Origin: UBA964 sp037444685
GTDB lineage: Bacteria; Pseudomonadota; Gammaproteobacteria; Steroidobacterales; Steroidobacteraceae
DNA length: 64,000 nucleotides
Reading direction: 5' to 3'
Assembly: GCA_037444685.1 (NCBI GenBank)
Contig: JBBILX010000011.1
Span: 62,001 to 126,000 of the forward strand
How positions within the stretch are numbered: the stretch's first letter is position 1; each line of letters begins with the position of its first letter. Shown here in pieces: positions 17,265 through 26,135 of this stretch. Under the pieces are notes generated by a model, which was not told the origin of the DNA, ran no database searches, and was given only the letters and a program-made list of their open reading frames with translations. The position numbers and the translations under genes were made by a program.

Positions 17265-19183
17265 TCGCCTCCCGTCACCGCCGCCGGCATCGTTGCCGGT
17301 GCCGGCTCGTCGAACTTGCGCAGCAGATACGCGTCCATCACGCGGCGCGCGATCGGCGCGGCGGTGCCGCTGCCGCTGCGGCCGTTCTCGACCAACACGG
17401 CAATGGCGATCTTCGGATCATCGGCTGGCGCAAAGGCGACGAACCAGGCGTGATCGCGCAGCCTTTCGTCGATGGATTTCTCGTCGTATTTCTCGTTCTG
17501 AGCGACTGTGAACACCTGGGCCGTGCCAGTCTTGCCTGCGATCCGGTAGGGCGCCCCCTGTGCGCTCCGCGACGCCGTTCCGCCCTGCATGACGGCCAGC
17601 ATGCCGTCGATGGCCACCTGCCAGTTCTCCGGCGAGGCCACCGCGACGGTCGGGAGCGGCTTCGGCATCAGCTGCTCGACCGCGCCGGTCACCGGATCGC
17701 GGATCGCCGTGACGAGCCGCGGCTGAAAGTTCTTGCCGCGGGCGCCGATGATCGCGGTCATGTGCGCGAGCTGCAGCGGCGTGGCGAGCATGAAACCCTG
17801 GCCGATGCCGAAGATCACGGTTTCGCCGGGGAACCATACCTGGTCCTGTTTGCGCGAGAAGGCTCTGCGTTTCCATTCGGGCGAGGGCAGCAGACCACCC
17901 TTCTCGCCGCCGATGTCTATGCCGACCGGTGCCCCGAGACCGAAGTGGCCGAGGAACTCGGCCAGCCGGTTCGGACCGAGCTCCGCGGCGAGACCGTAGA
18001 AATAGACGTCGCAGGACTGCGCGATGGCCTGCACCATGGCCACCCGGCCATGCCCGCGTGGCTTCCAGTCGCGAAACCGGTGACTGCTGCCCGGCAACAT
18101 GAAGTAGCCGCCGCAGGCGACCGATTCGAGCGGTGTCTTCACGCCATACGTCAGTCCCGCGAGCGCGACCAGCGGTTTTATCGTCGAGCCGGGCGGGTAG
18201 ACCCCGCGCAGAGCGCGATTGAAGAGCGGCCTGTCGATGTCGGTGGTGAGGGCCGCGAACTCGCTGCGCGTGAGGCCACGCGCGAAGCCGTTGGGGTCGA
18301 AACCGGGCCGGCTCACGAGCGCGATGATGTCGCCGTTGTTCGGATCGATCGCGACGATCGCGGCGCGCTGGTCCCAGACAGCCTTTTCGGCGACACGCTG
18401 CACAGGCAAATCGATGCTGAGCAGCAGTTCGCGGCCCGGCACCGGCGCGATGCTGTTGAGCCGCGGGGCGAGCGGTCCGACGCGCTCGACGGACCGGCCC
18501 CGTGCGTTGACGAGCATCTCGCGACTGCCATTGCGGCCGTGCAGCGCATCTTCGTACGCGGCCTCGATCCCGAGCTTGCCGATCGTCGATGTCCCAGCGT
18601 AGGCGGCCCGGTCGATGCGTTCGAGGTCGCGCTCGCTCAGCGCGCCGACGTGGCCGAGCGCATGCACGGCGATCTCTCCTTCAGGGTAGTAGCGGGCCAG
18701 TCGGGTGGCGATATCGACGCCCTCGAACTCGAAGCGGCGCACGGCGAAGCGGGCGATGTCCTCGTCGGTGAGCCGCAGCCGGATCGGCACCGGCTCAAAC
18801 GGGCGGCGCGCATTGATCAGCCGCCGCGTATCGTCGAGATCCTCGGCCGCCAGCAGACCCGCTTCGACGAGCCGCGCGAGCGTAGCATCGAGATCCGGCA
18901 CCTGCTCGCGCACGAGCTCGAGCTGATAGGCGGGGCGGTTCTCGGCGAGAATCGCGCCGGTGCGATCGTAGATCGCGCCGCGCGGCGCGGGGATCGGTTC
19001 GATCTTGATCCGGTTCCCCTGCGACAGTTCGGTGTAATAGTCATAACGGACGACCTGCAACCAGAAGAGGCGGCCGACGAGCAAGCCGAACAGGAGCACG
19101 ATCAGGCCGACCGCGATCAGCACGCGCTGCTCGAACAGTCGCTGCTCGCCCCAGAAATCCTTGATGGTTGTGCGCGCAGGCAT
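17261..19183 (-). CDS. mrdA: Penicillin-binding protein 2 (elongation transpeptidase)
   Basis: Class B transpeptidase that cross-links new peptidoglycan in the elongasome with RodA. It has 640 residues: a single N-terminal membrane anchor (about 20-42), a PBP dimerisation/pedestal domain starting at IPAPRGAIYDRTG, and a transpeptidase domain. The active-site Ser is in PPGSTIKPLVAL, with SCD in QSCDVYFYG and KTG in AGKTGTAQVF. The start at MPARTTIKDFWGEQR matches family N-termini; upstream residues would overlap mreD. Confidence 0.96.
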   Translation of the reverse strand: MPARTTIKDFWGEQRLFEQRVLIAVGLIVLLFGLLVGRLFWLQVVRYDYYTELSQGNRIKIEPIPAPRGAIYDRTGAILAENRPAYQLELVREQVPDLDATLARLVEAGLLAAEDLDDTRRLINARRPFEPVPIRLRLTDEDIARFAVRRFEFEGVDIATRLARYYPEGEIAVHALGHVGALSERDLERIDRAAYAGTSTIGKLGIEAAYEDALHGRNGSREMLVNARGRSVERVGPLAPRLNSIAPVPGRELLLSIDLPVQRVAEKAVWDQRAAIVAIDPNNGDIIALVSRPGFDPNGFARGLTRSEFAALTTDIDRPLFNRALRGVYPPGSTIKPLVALAGLTYGVKTPLESVACGGYFMLPGSSHRFRDWKPRGHGRVAMVQAIAQSCDVYFYGLAAELGPNRLAEFLGHFGLGAPVGIDIGGEKGGLLPSPEWKRRAFSRKQDQVWFPGETVIFGIGQGFMLATPLQLAHMTAIIGARGKNFQPRLVTAIRDPVTGAVEQLMPKPLPTVAVASPENWQVAIDGMLAVMQGGTASRSAQGAPYRIAGKTGTAQVFTVAQNEKYDEKSIDERLRDHAWFVAFAPADDPKIAIAVLVENGRSGSGTAAPIARRVMDAYLLRKFDEPAPATMPAAVTGGE

Positions 19184-19199
19184 GGCCGAATCCAGCGCG

Positions 19200-19676
19200 C
19201 TAGAGTGGACGATGCAGCCGGCCGAGGACTCCTGCCACCACGAACCAGCACAGTGCGCTGACCGGCAGATGCAGCCAGCGGCTGGCTCCGCGCATGCTCG
19301 AACCGGCCCAGCCGTCAATCATCCACAGCACCACTTCCCAGAGCGTCAGAAGCAGCGCAGCGAATAGCATCAGCTCGAGTGGCGGACGATAGCGCACGAG
19401 CAGATGCTGGCGGATCGCGATGTAGCCGACCAGCGCCGTCGCCAGCGCGAACTGGCCGAGTACGGCGCCCTTGAAGACATCGAGTGCGAGGCCGGCGAGG
19501 AATGCGAGCGTCAGTCCGCCAGCGCGCGGTGCCATCAGGGACCACCAGATCACGATGAGCACCAGCACGGCCGGTCGTGCCGGGGCGATCGGTGCCGGCA
19601 GCGGCAGGGTCTGCAGCAGCAGACCGACGAGAGCGGTCGCGACGACGAGTCCACGTGGTTCGCTGTCCCGGCTCAT
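19200..19676 (-). CDS. mreD: Rod shape-determining protein MreD
   Basis: Small integral membrane protein of the elongasome linking MreC to the RodA/PBP2 machinery. It has 158 residues with about five hydrophobic segments and the conserved LAGLALDVFKGAVLGQFAL region. It overlaps mreC by 4 bp (ATGA) and precedes mrdA by 16 bp. The maf and rng genes often found at this point in pseudomonads are absent. Confidence 0.94.
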   Translation of the reverse strand: MSRDSEPRGLVVATALVGLLLQTLPLPAPIAPARPAVLVLIVIWWSLMAPRAGGLTLAFLAGLALDVFKGAVLGQFALATALVGYIAIRQHLLVRYRPPLELMLFAALLLTLWEVVLWMIDGWAGSSMRGASRWLHLPVSALCWFVVAGVLGRLHRPL

Positions 19677-20728
19677 CGTGCCGGCTCCGCGGGGACGCCG
19701 TCCGGGGTCGCGGAAGGTGTGTTGCGTGGTCGGCTGGCCAGTGGCTCGGGCGATCGGGGATTTGCCGAGGCATCCGACGGTGGTGCGGTCGGCCTGGCCG
19801 GCGAGGTCGTGGGGATCGGGGCGAGACCGAGACTCCTGGCGGCCGCCGCGTCCGGCGACTCGACGGCGGGGGCTGCCGGATGTGCCTCGCGGAACCAGAT
19901 GAACATCACTTCGCGATCGCGGTCGAGGGTGGCGAGCGGGCGGGCGCGGACTTGCGCGAGCGGTGAGCCGCCGCCTCGGTCAACGGCGACGACGATCGCG
20001 ACCGGGAAACCCGCTGGAAAGACTCCGCCGAGACCCGAGGTGACGAGCTCGTCGCCGATGCGGATGTCGGACTGGATTGGCAGGTACGGCAGCAGCAGCA
20101 CATCGGGCTCGCCCGAGCCGACGGCCACGGTGCGCAGGCCGTTGCGCACCACCTGCACCGGCACCGCGTGCTCGGGGTCCGTGACGAGGATGACCTCGCT
20201 GCTCCACGGACCGACCCGCAGCGTCTGGCCGAGCAGCCCGGCCCGCGCCAGGACTGCCTGCCCCTTGAAGACACCATGTTCAGCGCCGCGGTTGATGACG
20301 AGCCGCTGCCGCAGTGAGCTCGACTCGACGTTGATGACTTCGCCGGGCAGCCACTTTTCCGCCACCGCCGGCAGCGCGGCGCGCAGGCCGCGCAACTCGG
20401 CGTTCTCGCGCTCGAGCGCCGCGATCCGCGCCGTGCGCAGCTCGAGCTCGCGCAGTTCGCGCCGCAACGCTGCGTTCTCCTGCTGGAGCCGCGCACGCGA
20501 CTCGAAGAGCTCGCTGGTCCAGCGCCAGGCGGCGGCCGGTGAGCTGACGGCGAGCTGCAGCGGATAGGCGGCGGCCTGCAGTCCGTAGCGGACGAGCTCG
20601 AGCCAACCGCTGGTGCGGTCGAGATACATGAGCACGACCGAGAGAATCGCGTAGACGAAGAAGCGGAAGCCCGGCGCCGGCCCGCGCTGTGGCAGTGATC
20701 GGCTCGCGCGTATCCCGACGTTGGCCAC
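19673..20728 (-). CDS. mreC: Rod shape-determining protein MreC
   Basis: Bitopic inner-membrane protein whose periplasmic part organises PBP2/RodA. It has 351 residues: one transmembrane segment near residues 22-38, a coiled coil at about 75-118 (RARLQQENAALRRELRELE), then the MreC beta-domain (VINVESSSLRQRLVINRGAEHGV). The last ~75 residues form a Pro/Ala/Ser-rich low-complexity tail with no known domain, making it longer at the C-terminus than many MreC. The start codon is GTG. Confidence 0.95.
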   Translation of the reverse strand: MANVGIRASRSLPQRGPAPGFRFFVYAILSVVLMYLDRTSGWLELVRYGLQAAAYPLQLAVSSPAAAWRWTSELFESRARLQQENAALRRELRELELRTARIAALERENAELRGLRAALPAVAEKWLPGEVINVESSSLRQRLVINRGAEHGVFKGQAVLARAGLLGQTLRVGPWSSEVILVTDPEHAVPVQVVRNGLRTVAVGSGEPDVLLLPYLPIQSDIRIGDELVTSGLGGVFPAGFPVAIVVAVDRGGGSPLAQVRARPLATLDRDREVMFIWFREAHPAAPAVESPDAAAARSLGLAPIPTTSPARPTAPPSDASANPRSPEPLASRPRNTPSATPDGVPAEPAR

Positions 20729-20740
20729 TACCGAGGGGGG

Positions 20741-21784
20741 TTACTCCAGCCCGAAGTGACCCGGGCCCATCTCGTCCATGAGCTCGAGGATCCGTCCGCC
20801 GCCGCGCGCGACGCAGGTCAGCGGGTCTTCGGCGATCAGCACCGGCAGACCCGTCTCCTCGGCCAGCAGCTTGTCGATGTCGCGGAGCAGCGCGCCACCG
20901 CCGGTCAGCACGATGCCGCTCTCGGCGACGTCGGCGCCGAGTTCGGGCGGCGTCTGCTCGAGCGCCTGCTTGACCGCGCTGACGATGCCCTGCAGGGGCT
21001 CCTGCAGCGCCTCGAGGATCTCGTTGCTGTTGAGCGTGAAGCTGCGCGGCACGCCTTCGGAGAGATTGCGGCCCTTGACCGAGATCTCACGGACTGTCTG
21101 GCCCGGATATGCCGCGCCTATCTCGATCTTGATGCGCTCGGCCGTGGTCTCGCCGATCAGGATGCCGTAATTGCGGCGCACGTAGTTCATGATCGCCTCG
21201 TCGAAGCGGTCGCCACCGATGCGCGCCGAGTTCGCATAGACGATGCCGTTCAGCGAGATCACCGCGACTTCGGACGTGCCGCCGCCGATGTCGAGCACCA
21301 TCGAACCGCGTGCCTCCTGCACCGGCAGGCCGGCGCCAACCGCCGCGGCCATCGGCTCGCTGACGATGCCGACGTTGCGCGCGCCGGCACCTTCGGCGGA
21401 TTCCTTGATGGCGCGCCGCTCGACCTGCGTCGACCCGACCGGCACGCACACGAGCACGCGCGGCGAGGGTTTCAGCAGCTTGTTGCCGTGCACCTTGTTG
21501 ATGAAGTACTGCAGCATCTTCTCGGTGTACGTGAAGTCGGCGATGACGCCGTCCTTCATCGGGCGCACGGCCGTGATGTGGCCGGGCGTGCGACCGAGCA
21601 TGTTCTTCGCCTCGCTGCCGACGGCGACGATGAGCTTGCCGGCCCGATTGAATTCGTCCTGCACGGCCACGACCGAGGGCTCGTTGAGCACGATGCCCTT
21701 GCCGCGAACGTAGATGAGCGTGTTTGCCGTCCCCAGGTCGATCGACAGATCGCTGGAGAAGTAGCCGCGAAGACTTTTGAACAT
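20741..21784 (-). CDS. mreB: Actin-like rod shape protein MreB
   Basis: Cytoplasmic actin homologue that forms membrane-associated filaments directing lateral wall growth. It has 347 residues, with the usual MFKSLRGYFSSDLSIDLGTANTL start (phosphate-1 loop), the phosphate-2 segment MVLDIGGGTSEVAV and the adenosine-binding TGGGALL near residue 290. First gene of the ten-gene minus-strand envelope operon. The start was trimmed to MFKSLRG because the upstream extension is not conserved. Confidence 0.98.
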   Translation of the reverse strand: MFKSLRGYFSSDLSIDLGTANTLIYVRGKGIVLNEPSVVAVQDEFNRAGKLIVAVGSEAKNMLGRTPGHITAVRPMKDGVIADFTYTEKMLQYFINKVHGNKLLKPSPRVLVCVPVGSTQVERRAIKESAEGAGARNVGIVSEPMAAAVGAGLPVQEARGSMVLDIGGGTSEVAVISLNGIVYANSARIGGDRFDEAIMNYVRRNYGILIGETTAERIKIEIGAAYPGQTVREISVKGRNLSEGVPRSFTLNSNEILEALQEPLQGIVSAVKQALEQTPPELGADVAESGIVLTGGGALLRDIDKLLAEETGLPVLIAEDPLTCVARGGGRILELMDEMGPGHFGLE

Positions 21785-21910
21785 TGGGTGGCGACCGCAT
21801 GCGCGAGGCGCGCCGGAAAGTTGCGCTAATCTAACAACCCGCGCGGCGTTCCACAAGGCGAGCGTGTATCATTCCGGCGCGGTTTTTCCGCGGTTTTTGC
21901 AGCATTTCAC
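21785..21910. promoter_or_regulatory. Divergent mreB/gatC promoter region
   Basis: The 126-bp gap between the divergent mreB and gatC genes must hold promoters for both operons. On the plus side TATCAT (21867-21872) is a -10 candidate for gatC; an AT-rich patch around 21826-21836 could serve mreB. The sequence CGGTTTTT occurs twice about 12 bp apart just before gatC. No convincing -35 boxes are seen. Confidence 0.35.
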
Positions 21911-22201
21911 ATGAGCCTCACCCGCGCCGACATCGAACGCATCGCGCACCTTGCGCGTTTGAACCTGACCGAGGCCGAGATTCCGGTCTATGTCGATTCG
22001 CTGTCGAGGATCGTCGACTTCGTCAGCGAACTCGAGCGGGCCGACACCGGGGGCATCACGCCGATGGCTCACCCGCTGCCCGGTCTCAGGCAACGACTGC
22101 GCGCCGATGTCGTCGACGAGAGCAACCGGCGGGATCTCTACCAGCGCAACGCGCCGGCGACGCAAGCCGGGCTGTACCTCGTGCCGAAGGTGATCGAGTG
22201 A
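21911..22201 (+). CDS. gatC: Asp-tRNA(Asn)/Glu-tRNA(Gln) amidotransferase subunit C
   Basis: Small subunit that wraps between GatA and GatB in the trimeric amidotransferase converting Glu-tRNA(Gln) or Asp-tRNA(Asn) to the amide form. It has 96 residues with the typical ADIERIAHLARLNLTEAE start and RADVVDE...APATQAGLYLVPKVIE end. The stop overlaps the gatA start as GTGA. Head-to-head orientation with mreB is common in this class. Confidence 0.95.
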   Translation: MSLTRADIERIAHLARLNLTEAEIPVYVDSLSRIVDFVSELERADTGGITPMAHPLPGLRQRLRADVVDESNRRDLYQRNAPATQAGLYLVPKVIE

Positions 22202-23658
22202 CTCTCCACACCCGCACTGTCGCCGAACTCGGACAGGGTTTGCGGCGCCGCGAATACTCGGCCGTGGAACTCGCGCAAGCCTGCTTGGGCCGGCTCGAGT
22301 CGGCGCAGGTCGAGCTCAACGCCATGATCACCATCACGGCCGAACAGGCGCTTGCCGAGGCCGCCGCGGCCGACGCCGCTCTCGCCGCCGGCCGGGCGGG
22401 ACCGTTGGCCGGTATCCCACTGGTACACAAGGACATTTTCTGCACCGAGGGCGTGCTGACCTCGTGCGGATCGAAGATGCTCGCGAACTTCGTGTCGCCC
22501 TACGACGCGACCGTGGTCGCCCGTCTGAAGGCCGCCGGCACGGTCATGCTCGGCAAGGCCAACATGGACGAATTCGCGATGGGTTCGTCGAACGAGACGA
22601 GTTTCTTTGGGCCGGTGCGCAACCCCTGGGATCCGCGCAGGGTTCCCGGTGGCTCCTCGGGCGGCTCGGCGGCGGCCGTCGCGGCCCGGCTGGTGCCGGC
22701 TGCCACGGCGACCGACACGGGTGGCTCGATCCGCCAGCCTGCCGCGCTCTGCGGCGTCACCGGTCTCAAACCCACCTATGGCCGCGTCTCGCGCTACGGC
22801 ATGATCGCCTTCGCCTCCAGCCTCGATCAGGGCGGGGTCATCACGCAGACCGCCGAGGATGCCGCGCTGATGCTCGGCGCGATGGCTGGCTTCGACCCGC
22901 GTGACTCGACCAGCGTCGACATGCCGGTGCCGGACTACTGCGCCACGCTCGCGCGGCCGCTCGAGGGGCTCCGCATCGGCATCGTGCGCGAGTTCTTCGA
23001 CGAGGGGCTCGACCCGGTCTGCGAGCAGCCGATCCGTGCGGCGCTCGCCGAGTACGAACGCCAGGGGGCTCTCCTGCGGGAGGTCAGTTGCCCGAACCTG
23101 CCGCTCTCGGTGCCGACCTACTACGTGGTCGCTCCGGCCGAGTGCTCTTCGAATCTCGCGCGCTTCGACGGCGTGCGCTTCGGCCATCGCTGCGAGCGTC
23201 CGCGCGACCTCATGGACCTCTACACGCGCTCGCGCGGCGAGGGTTTCGGCGCCGAGGTCAAGCGCCGCATCATGACCGGCACTTACGTGCTCTCGGCCGG
23301 CTATTACGACGCCTATTACCTCAAGGCGCAGCGCGTCCGGCAGCTGATCAGCCAGGATTTCGCGCGCGCGTTCGAGCAGGTCGACCTGCTCGCGGGGCCG
23401 ACGTCGCCGACCCCAGCTTTCGCGCTCGGCGCCAAGGTCTCGGATCCGATCACCATGTACCTCAACGATATCTACACGATCGGCGCCAATCTCGCAGGCC
23501 TGCCCGGTCTCTCGATCCCGTGCGGCTTCGTCGGCGGCCTGCCGGTCGGCTTGCAGCTCATCGGCCCTCACTTCTCCGAGGCGCTGCTGCTCAACGCCGC
23601 GCACCGCTACCAGCTCGAGACCGACTGGCACCGCCGCGTGCCGTCGGCCTGGGCCTGA
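22198..23658 (+). CDS. gatA: Asp/Glu-tRNA amidotransferase subunit A (GatA)
   Basis: Amidase subunit that releases ammonia from glutamine for transamidation. It has 486 residues. The Ser-cisSer-Lys catalytic triad is visible: Lys in LVHKDIFCTEG, the Ser-rich loop GGSSGGSAAAVA and the nucleophilic Ser region TDTGGSIRQPA. It starts with GTG overlapping gatC by 4 bp, implying coupled translation. Confidence 0.97.
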   Translation: MTLHTRTVAELGQGLRRREYSAVELAQACLGRLESAQVELNAMITITAEQALAEAAAADAALAAGRAGPLAGIPLVHKDIFCTEGVLTSCGSKMLANFVSPYDATVVARLKAAGTVMLGKANMDEFAMGSSNETSFFGPVRNPWDPRRVPGGSSGGSAAAVAARLVPAATATDTGGSIRQPAALCGVTGLKPTYGRVSRYGMIAFASSLDQGGVITQTAEDAALMLGAMAGFDPRDSTSVDMPVPDYCATLARPLEGLRIGIVREFFDEGLDPVCEQPIRAALAEYERQGALLREVSCPNLPLSVPTYYVVAPAECSSNLARFDGVRFGHRCERPRDLMDLYTRSRGEGFGAEVKRRIMTGTYVLSAGYYDAYYLKAQRVRQLISQDFARAFEQVDLLAGPTSPTPAFALGAKVSDPITMYLNDIYTIGANLAGLPGLSIPCGFVGGLPVGLQLIGPHFSEALLLNAAHRYQLETDWHRRVPSAWA

Positions 23659-23668
23659 GGGGCGCGCC

Positions 23669-25105
23669 ATGGAGTGGGAGAGCGTCATCGGCCTCGAGAT
23701 CCACGCGCAGCTCGCCACGCGCTCGAAGATCTTCTCCGGTTCGGCGACCGCCTATGGAGCCGAGCCGAACACCCAGGCCAACCTCGTCGACCTCGGTTAC
23801 CCCGGAGTGCTGCCGGTGCTGAACGGCGAAGCGGTGCGCATGGCGGTCAAGTTCGGTCTGGCGATCCGCGCGCAGATCGCGCCGCGTTCGGTATTCGCGC
23901 GCAAGAACTACTTCTACCCCGATCTGCCGAAGGGCTACCAGATCAGTCAGTACGAGCTGCCCATCGTCGCCCGCGGCGAGCTGACGATCGTGCTCGACGA
24001 TGGCACGCGCAAGCGCATCGGCATCACTCGCGCTCACCTCGAGGAGGACGCCGGCAAGTCGCTGCATGAGGGACTGCCGGGCGCGACGGGGATCGACCTC
24101 AACCGCGCCGGCACGCCACTGATCGAGATCGTCAGCGAGCCGGACCTGCGCTCGGCGAAAGAGGCGGTCGCCTACATGAAGAAGGTGCACACCCTCGTGC
24201 GCTACCTCGAGATCTGCGACGGCAACATGCAGGAGGGTTCGTTCCGCTGCGATGCCAACGTCTCGGTGCGGCCGAAGGGCAGCGACAGGTTCGGCACCCG
24301 CGCCGAGATCAAGAACCTCAACTCGTTCCGTTTTGTCGAGAAGGCGATCAACTACGAGATCGAGCGGCAGATCGAGCTGCTCGAGTCGGGCGGCCAGGTC
24401 ATGCAGGAAACGCGGCTCTATGACCCCGACAGGGGCGAGACGCGCTCGATGCGCTCTAAGGAGGAGGCGAACGACTACCGCTACTTCCCGGATCCCGACC
24501 TGCTGCCCCTCGAGCTCGATCCCGAATACATCGAGGCGGTCCGTGCCGACCTGCCGGAGCTGCCCGACGAGAAAGCCGCGCGGTTCATGCGCGACTACGG
24601 CCTCTCCGAGTACGACGCCGGGGTGCTGACGGCGAGTCGCGAGCTCGCGTCCTTCTACGAAGAGGTGGTCGGCCGTCTCGGCGGCGAGCCCAAGCTCGCG
24701 GCCAACTGGGTCATGGGCGACCTTGCAGGCTTCCTGAACCGGGACGGGCTCGAGATTGCCGCGAGCCGCGTCAGCGCCGCGCAGCTCGCCGGGCTGCTGG
24801 CGCGGATTCGCGACAACACGATCTCGGGCAAGATCGCCAAGGAAGTGTTCGAGGCAATGTGGACCGATTCGAGCGACGCCGACGCGGTGATCGAGGCGAG
24901 AGGGCTGCGGCAGATCACCGACATCGGCGCGATCGAGCGCGCGATCGACGAGGTCATGGCGAAGAACCCCACGCAGCTCGCCGAGTACCGTGCCGGCAAG
25001 GACAAGCTCTTCGGTTTCTTCGTCGGTCAGGTCATGAAGGCAACCGGCGGCAAGGCCAATCCGGCGCAGCTCAACGAGCTGCTCAAGAGGAAGCTCGCGC
25101 CTTGA
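23669..25105 (+). CDS. gatB: Asp/Glu-tRNA amidotransferase subunit B (GatB)
   Basis: Kinase/transamidase subunit that binds misacylated tRNA, activates the acid group with ATP and receives ammonia from GatA. It has 478 residues with WESVIGLEIHAQL at the N-terminus, KNYFYPDLPKGYQISQYE, and a C-terminal helical/YqeY-like tail (GQVMKATGGKANPAQLNELL) for tRNA binding. A GAGGGG Shine-Dalgarno lies just upstream, 10 bp after gatA. Confidence 0.97.
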   Translation: MEWESVIGLEIHAQLATRSKIFSGSATAYGAEPNTQANLVDLGYPGVLPVLNGEAVRMAVKFGLAIRAQIAPRSVFARKNYFYPDLPKGYQISQYELPIVARGELTIVLDDGTRKRIGITRAHLEEDAGKSLHEGLPGATGIDLNRAGTPLIEIVSEPDLRSAKEAVAYMKKVHTLVRYLEICDGNMQEGSFRCDANVSVRPKGSDRFGTRAEIKNLNSFRFVEKAINYEIERQIELLESGGQVMQETRLYDPDRGETRSMRSKEEANDYRYFPDPDLLPLELDPEYIEAVRADLPELPDEKAARFMRDYGLSEYDAGVLTASRELASFYEEVVGRLGGEPKLAANWVMGDLAGFLNRDGLEIAASRVSAAQLAGLLARIRDNTISGKIAKEVFEAMWTDSSDADAVIEARGLRQITDIGAIERAIDEVMAKNPTQLAEYRAGKDKLFGFFVGQVMKATGGKANPAQLNELLKRKLAP

Positions 25106-25121
25106 ACGCCGATCGAGCGCG

Positions 25122-26021
25122 ATGACCGGCGGGCCGACCGATCGCGACGTGGTGCGACGCTTCGTGGTCGAGAACCAGGCCGTGCGTGGCGAGTTCGTGC
25201 GCCTCGACGCGGCATGGGGCGCGCTGCGCGAGCACGCCGACTATCCGGAACCCGTCCGCGAGCTGCTCGGCGAGGCGACTGCAGCCGCCGTGCTGCTCGC
25301 GTCGACGCTGAAGTTCGAGGGCAGTCTGACGCTCGAGCTCAAGTCCGATGCGGCCGTGCGCCTGCTGGTGGCGCAATGCACGCACGACTTCCGGATTCGC
25401 GGCGTCGCGCGTTTCGACGCGCAACGCGTGGCCGCCGACTTCGACTCGCTGGCCGGCGGCGGCTACATGACCGTGACGGTGGACACCGAGGAGACCGGCG
25501 CACGCTATCAGGGTATCGTGGCGGTCGACGGCGGCTCGCTCTCCGCGTCGCTCGAGCACTATTTCGCAAGCTCGGAGCAGCTGCCGACCTGCCTGCGCCT
25601 GGTCGCCGACGAGCACGGCGCGAGCGGACTGCTGATCCAGCGCATGCCGGGTGAGGGTGGGCACGACGCGCCGCGTGAGGCGCAACAGACCTGGGAGCGG
25701 GCCCATGACGCGCTGCTCGGCCTGGAGCCCGCGGCGCTGCTCTACGAGCCACCCGAGACCTTGCTGCGGCAGTGCTTCGCCGGGCTAGACCTGCGGCTGT
25801 TCGCGGGGCAGCCTGTCGAGTTCCGTTGCCGCTGCGACCGGCCGCGCGTGCAGACCATCCTGCGCTCTCTCGGCGAGTCCGAGGTGCGCGAATTGCTCGC
25901 CGAACAAGGGGCCGTCACGGTGACCTGCGAGTTCTGCAGCAAGCCCTACCGCTTCGACAGCATTGACGTCGAGCAGCTGTTTGCGGCGGCTACTGCGCCG
26001 GGCAGCGATCGCCTGAACTGA
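25122..26021 (+). CDS. hslO: Redox-regulated chaperone Hsp33
   Basis: Cytoplasmic holdase activated by oxidation. It has 299 residues: an N-terminal chaperone domain, then the C-terminal zinc redox switch with CxC (RCRCDRP) and CxxC (CEFCSKPY). All four redox cysteines are present. It follows gatB by 16 bp and may be read through from it. An AT-rich regulatory region begins immediately downstream. Confidence 0.95.
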   Translation: MTGGPTDRDVVRRFVVENQAVRGEFVRLDAAWGALREHADYPEPVRELLGEATAAAVLLASTLKFEGSLTLELKSDAAVRLLVAQCTHDFRIRGVARFDAQRVAADFDSLAGGGYMTVTVDTEETGARYQGIVAVDGGSLSASLEHYFASSEQLPTCLRLVADEHGASGLLIQRMPGEGGHDAPREAQQTWERAHDALLGLEPAALLYEPPETLLRQCFAGLDLRLFAGQPVEFRCRCDRPRVQTILRSLGESEVRELLAEQGAVTVTCEFCSKPYRFDSIDVEQLFAAATAPGSDRLN

Positions 26022-26135
26022 GCCGCCCGCCCCCGCTCGCCTCTCAACTTCGCAGAAGGGTCTAATTTAAATCAAGTATATCAATATCTTAAAAGCACTC
26101 TTGCAAACTTTCGCAATTGTACATAGTTTATATCA
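26022..26135 (+). promoter_or_regulatory. AT-rich promoter/operator before the met regulator
   Basis: A striking low-GC island in otherwise GC-rich DNA. The 9-mer TATATCAAT occurs at 26077-26085 and again at 26129-26137, exactly 52 bp apart, the second copy overlapping the ATG of the regulator gene. A 7-of-9 copy (TAAATCAAG) abuts the first copy on its left at 26068-26076. A candidate promoter is TTGCAA (26101-26106), a 17-bp gap and TAGTTT (26124-26129), placing the RNA start at or next to the ATG. No Shine-Dalgarno is seen. The arrangement suggests autoregulation by the downstream ArsR-type protein (inference). Confidence 0.6.

Noticed and set aside
17450..19261. Plus-strand open frame of about 600 codons opposite mrdA
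   Set aside because: Antisense to a well-recognised PBP2 gene and without domain or ribosome-binding site.
26022..26135. SAM or SAH riboswitch before the met genes
   Set aside because: The region is AT-rich with short repeats and a promoter almost touching the start codon; no compact GC-rich stem set or conserved core could be seen.
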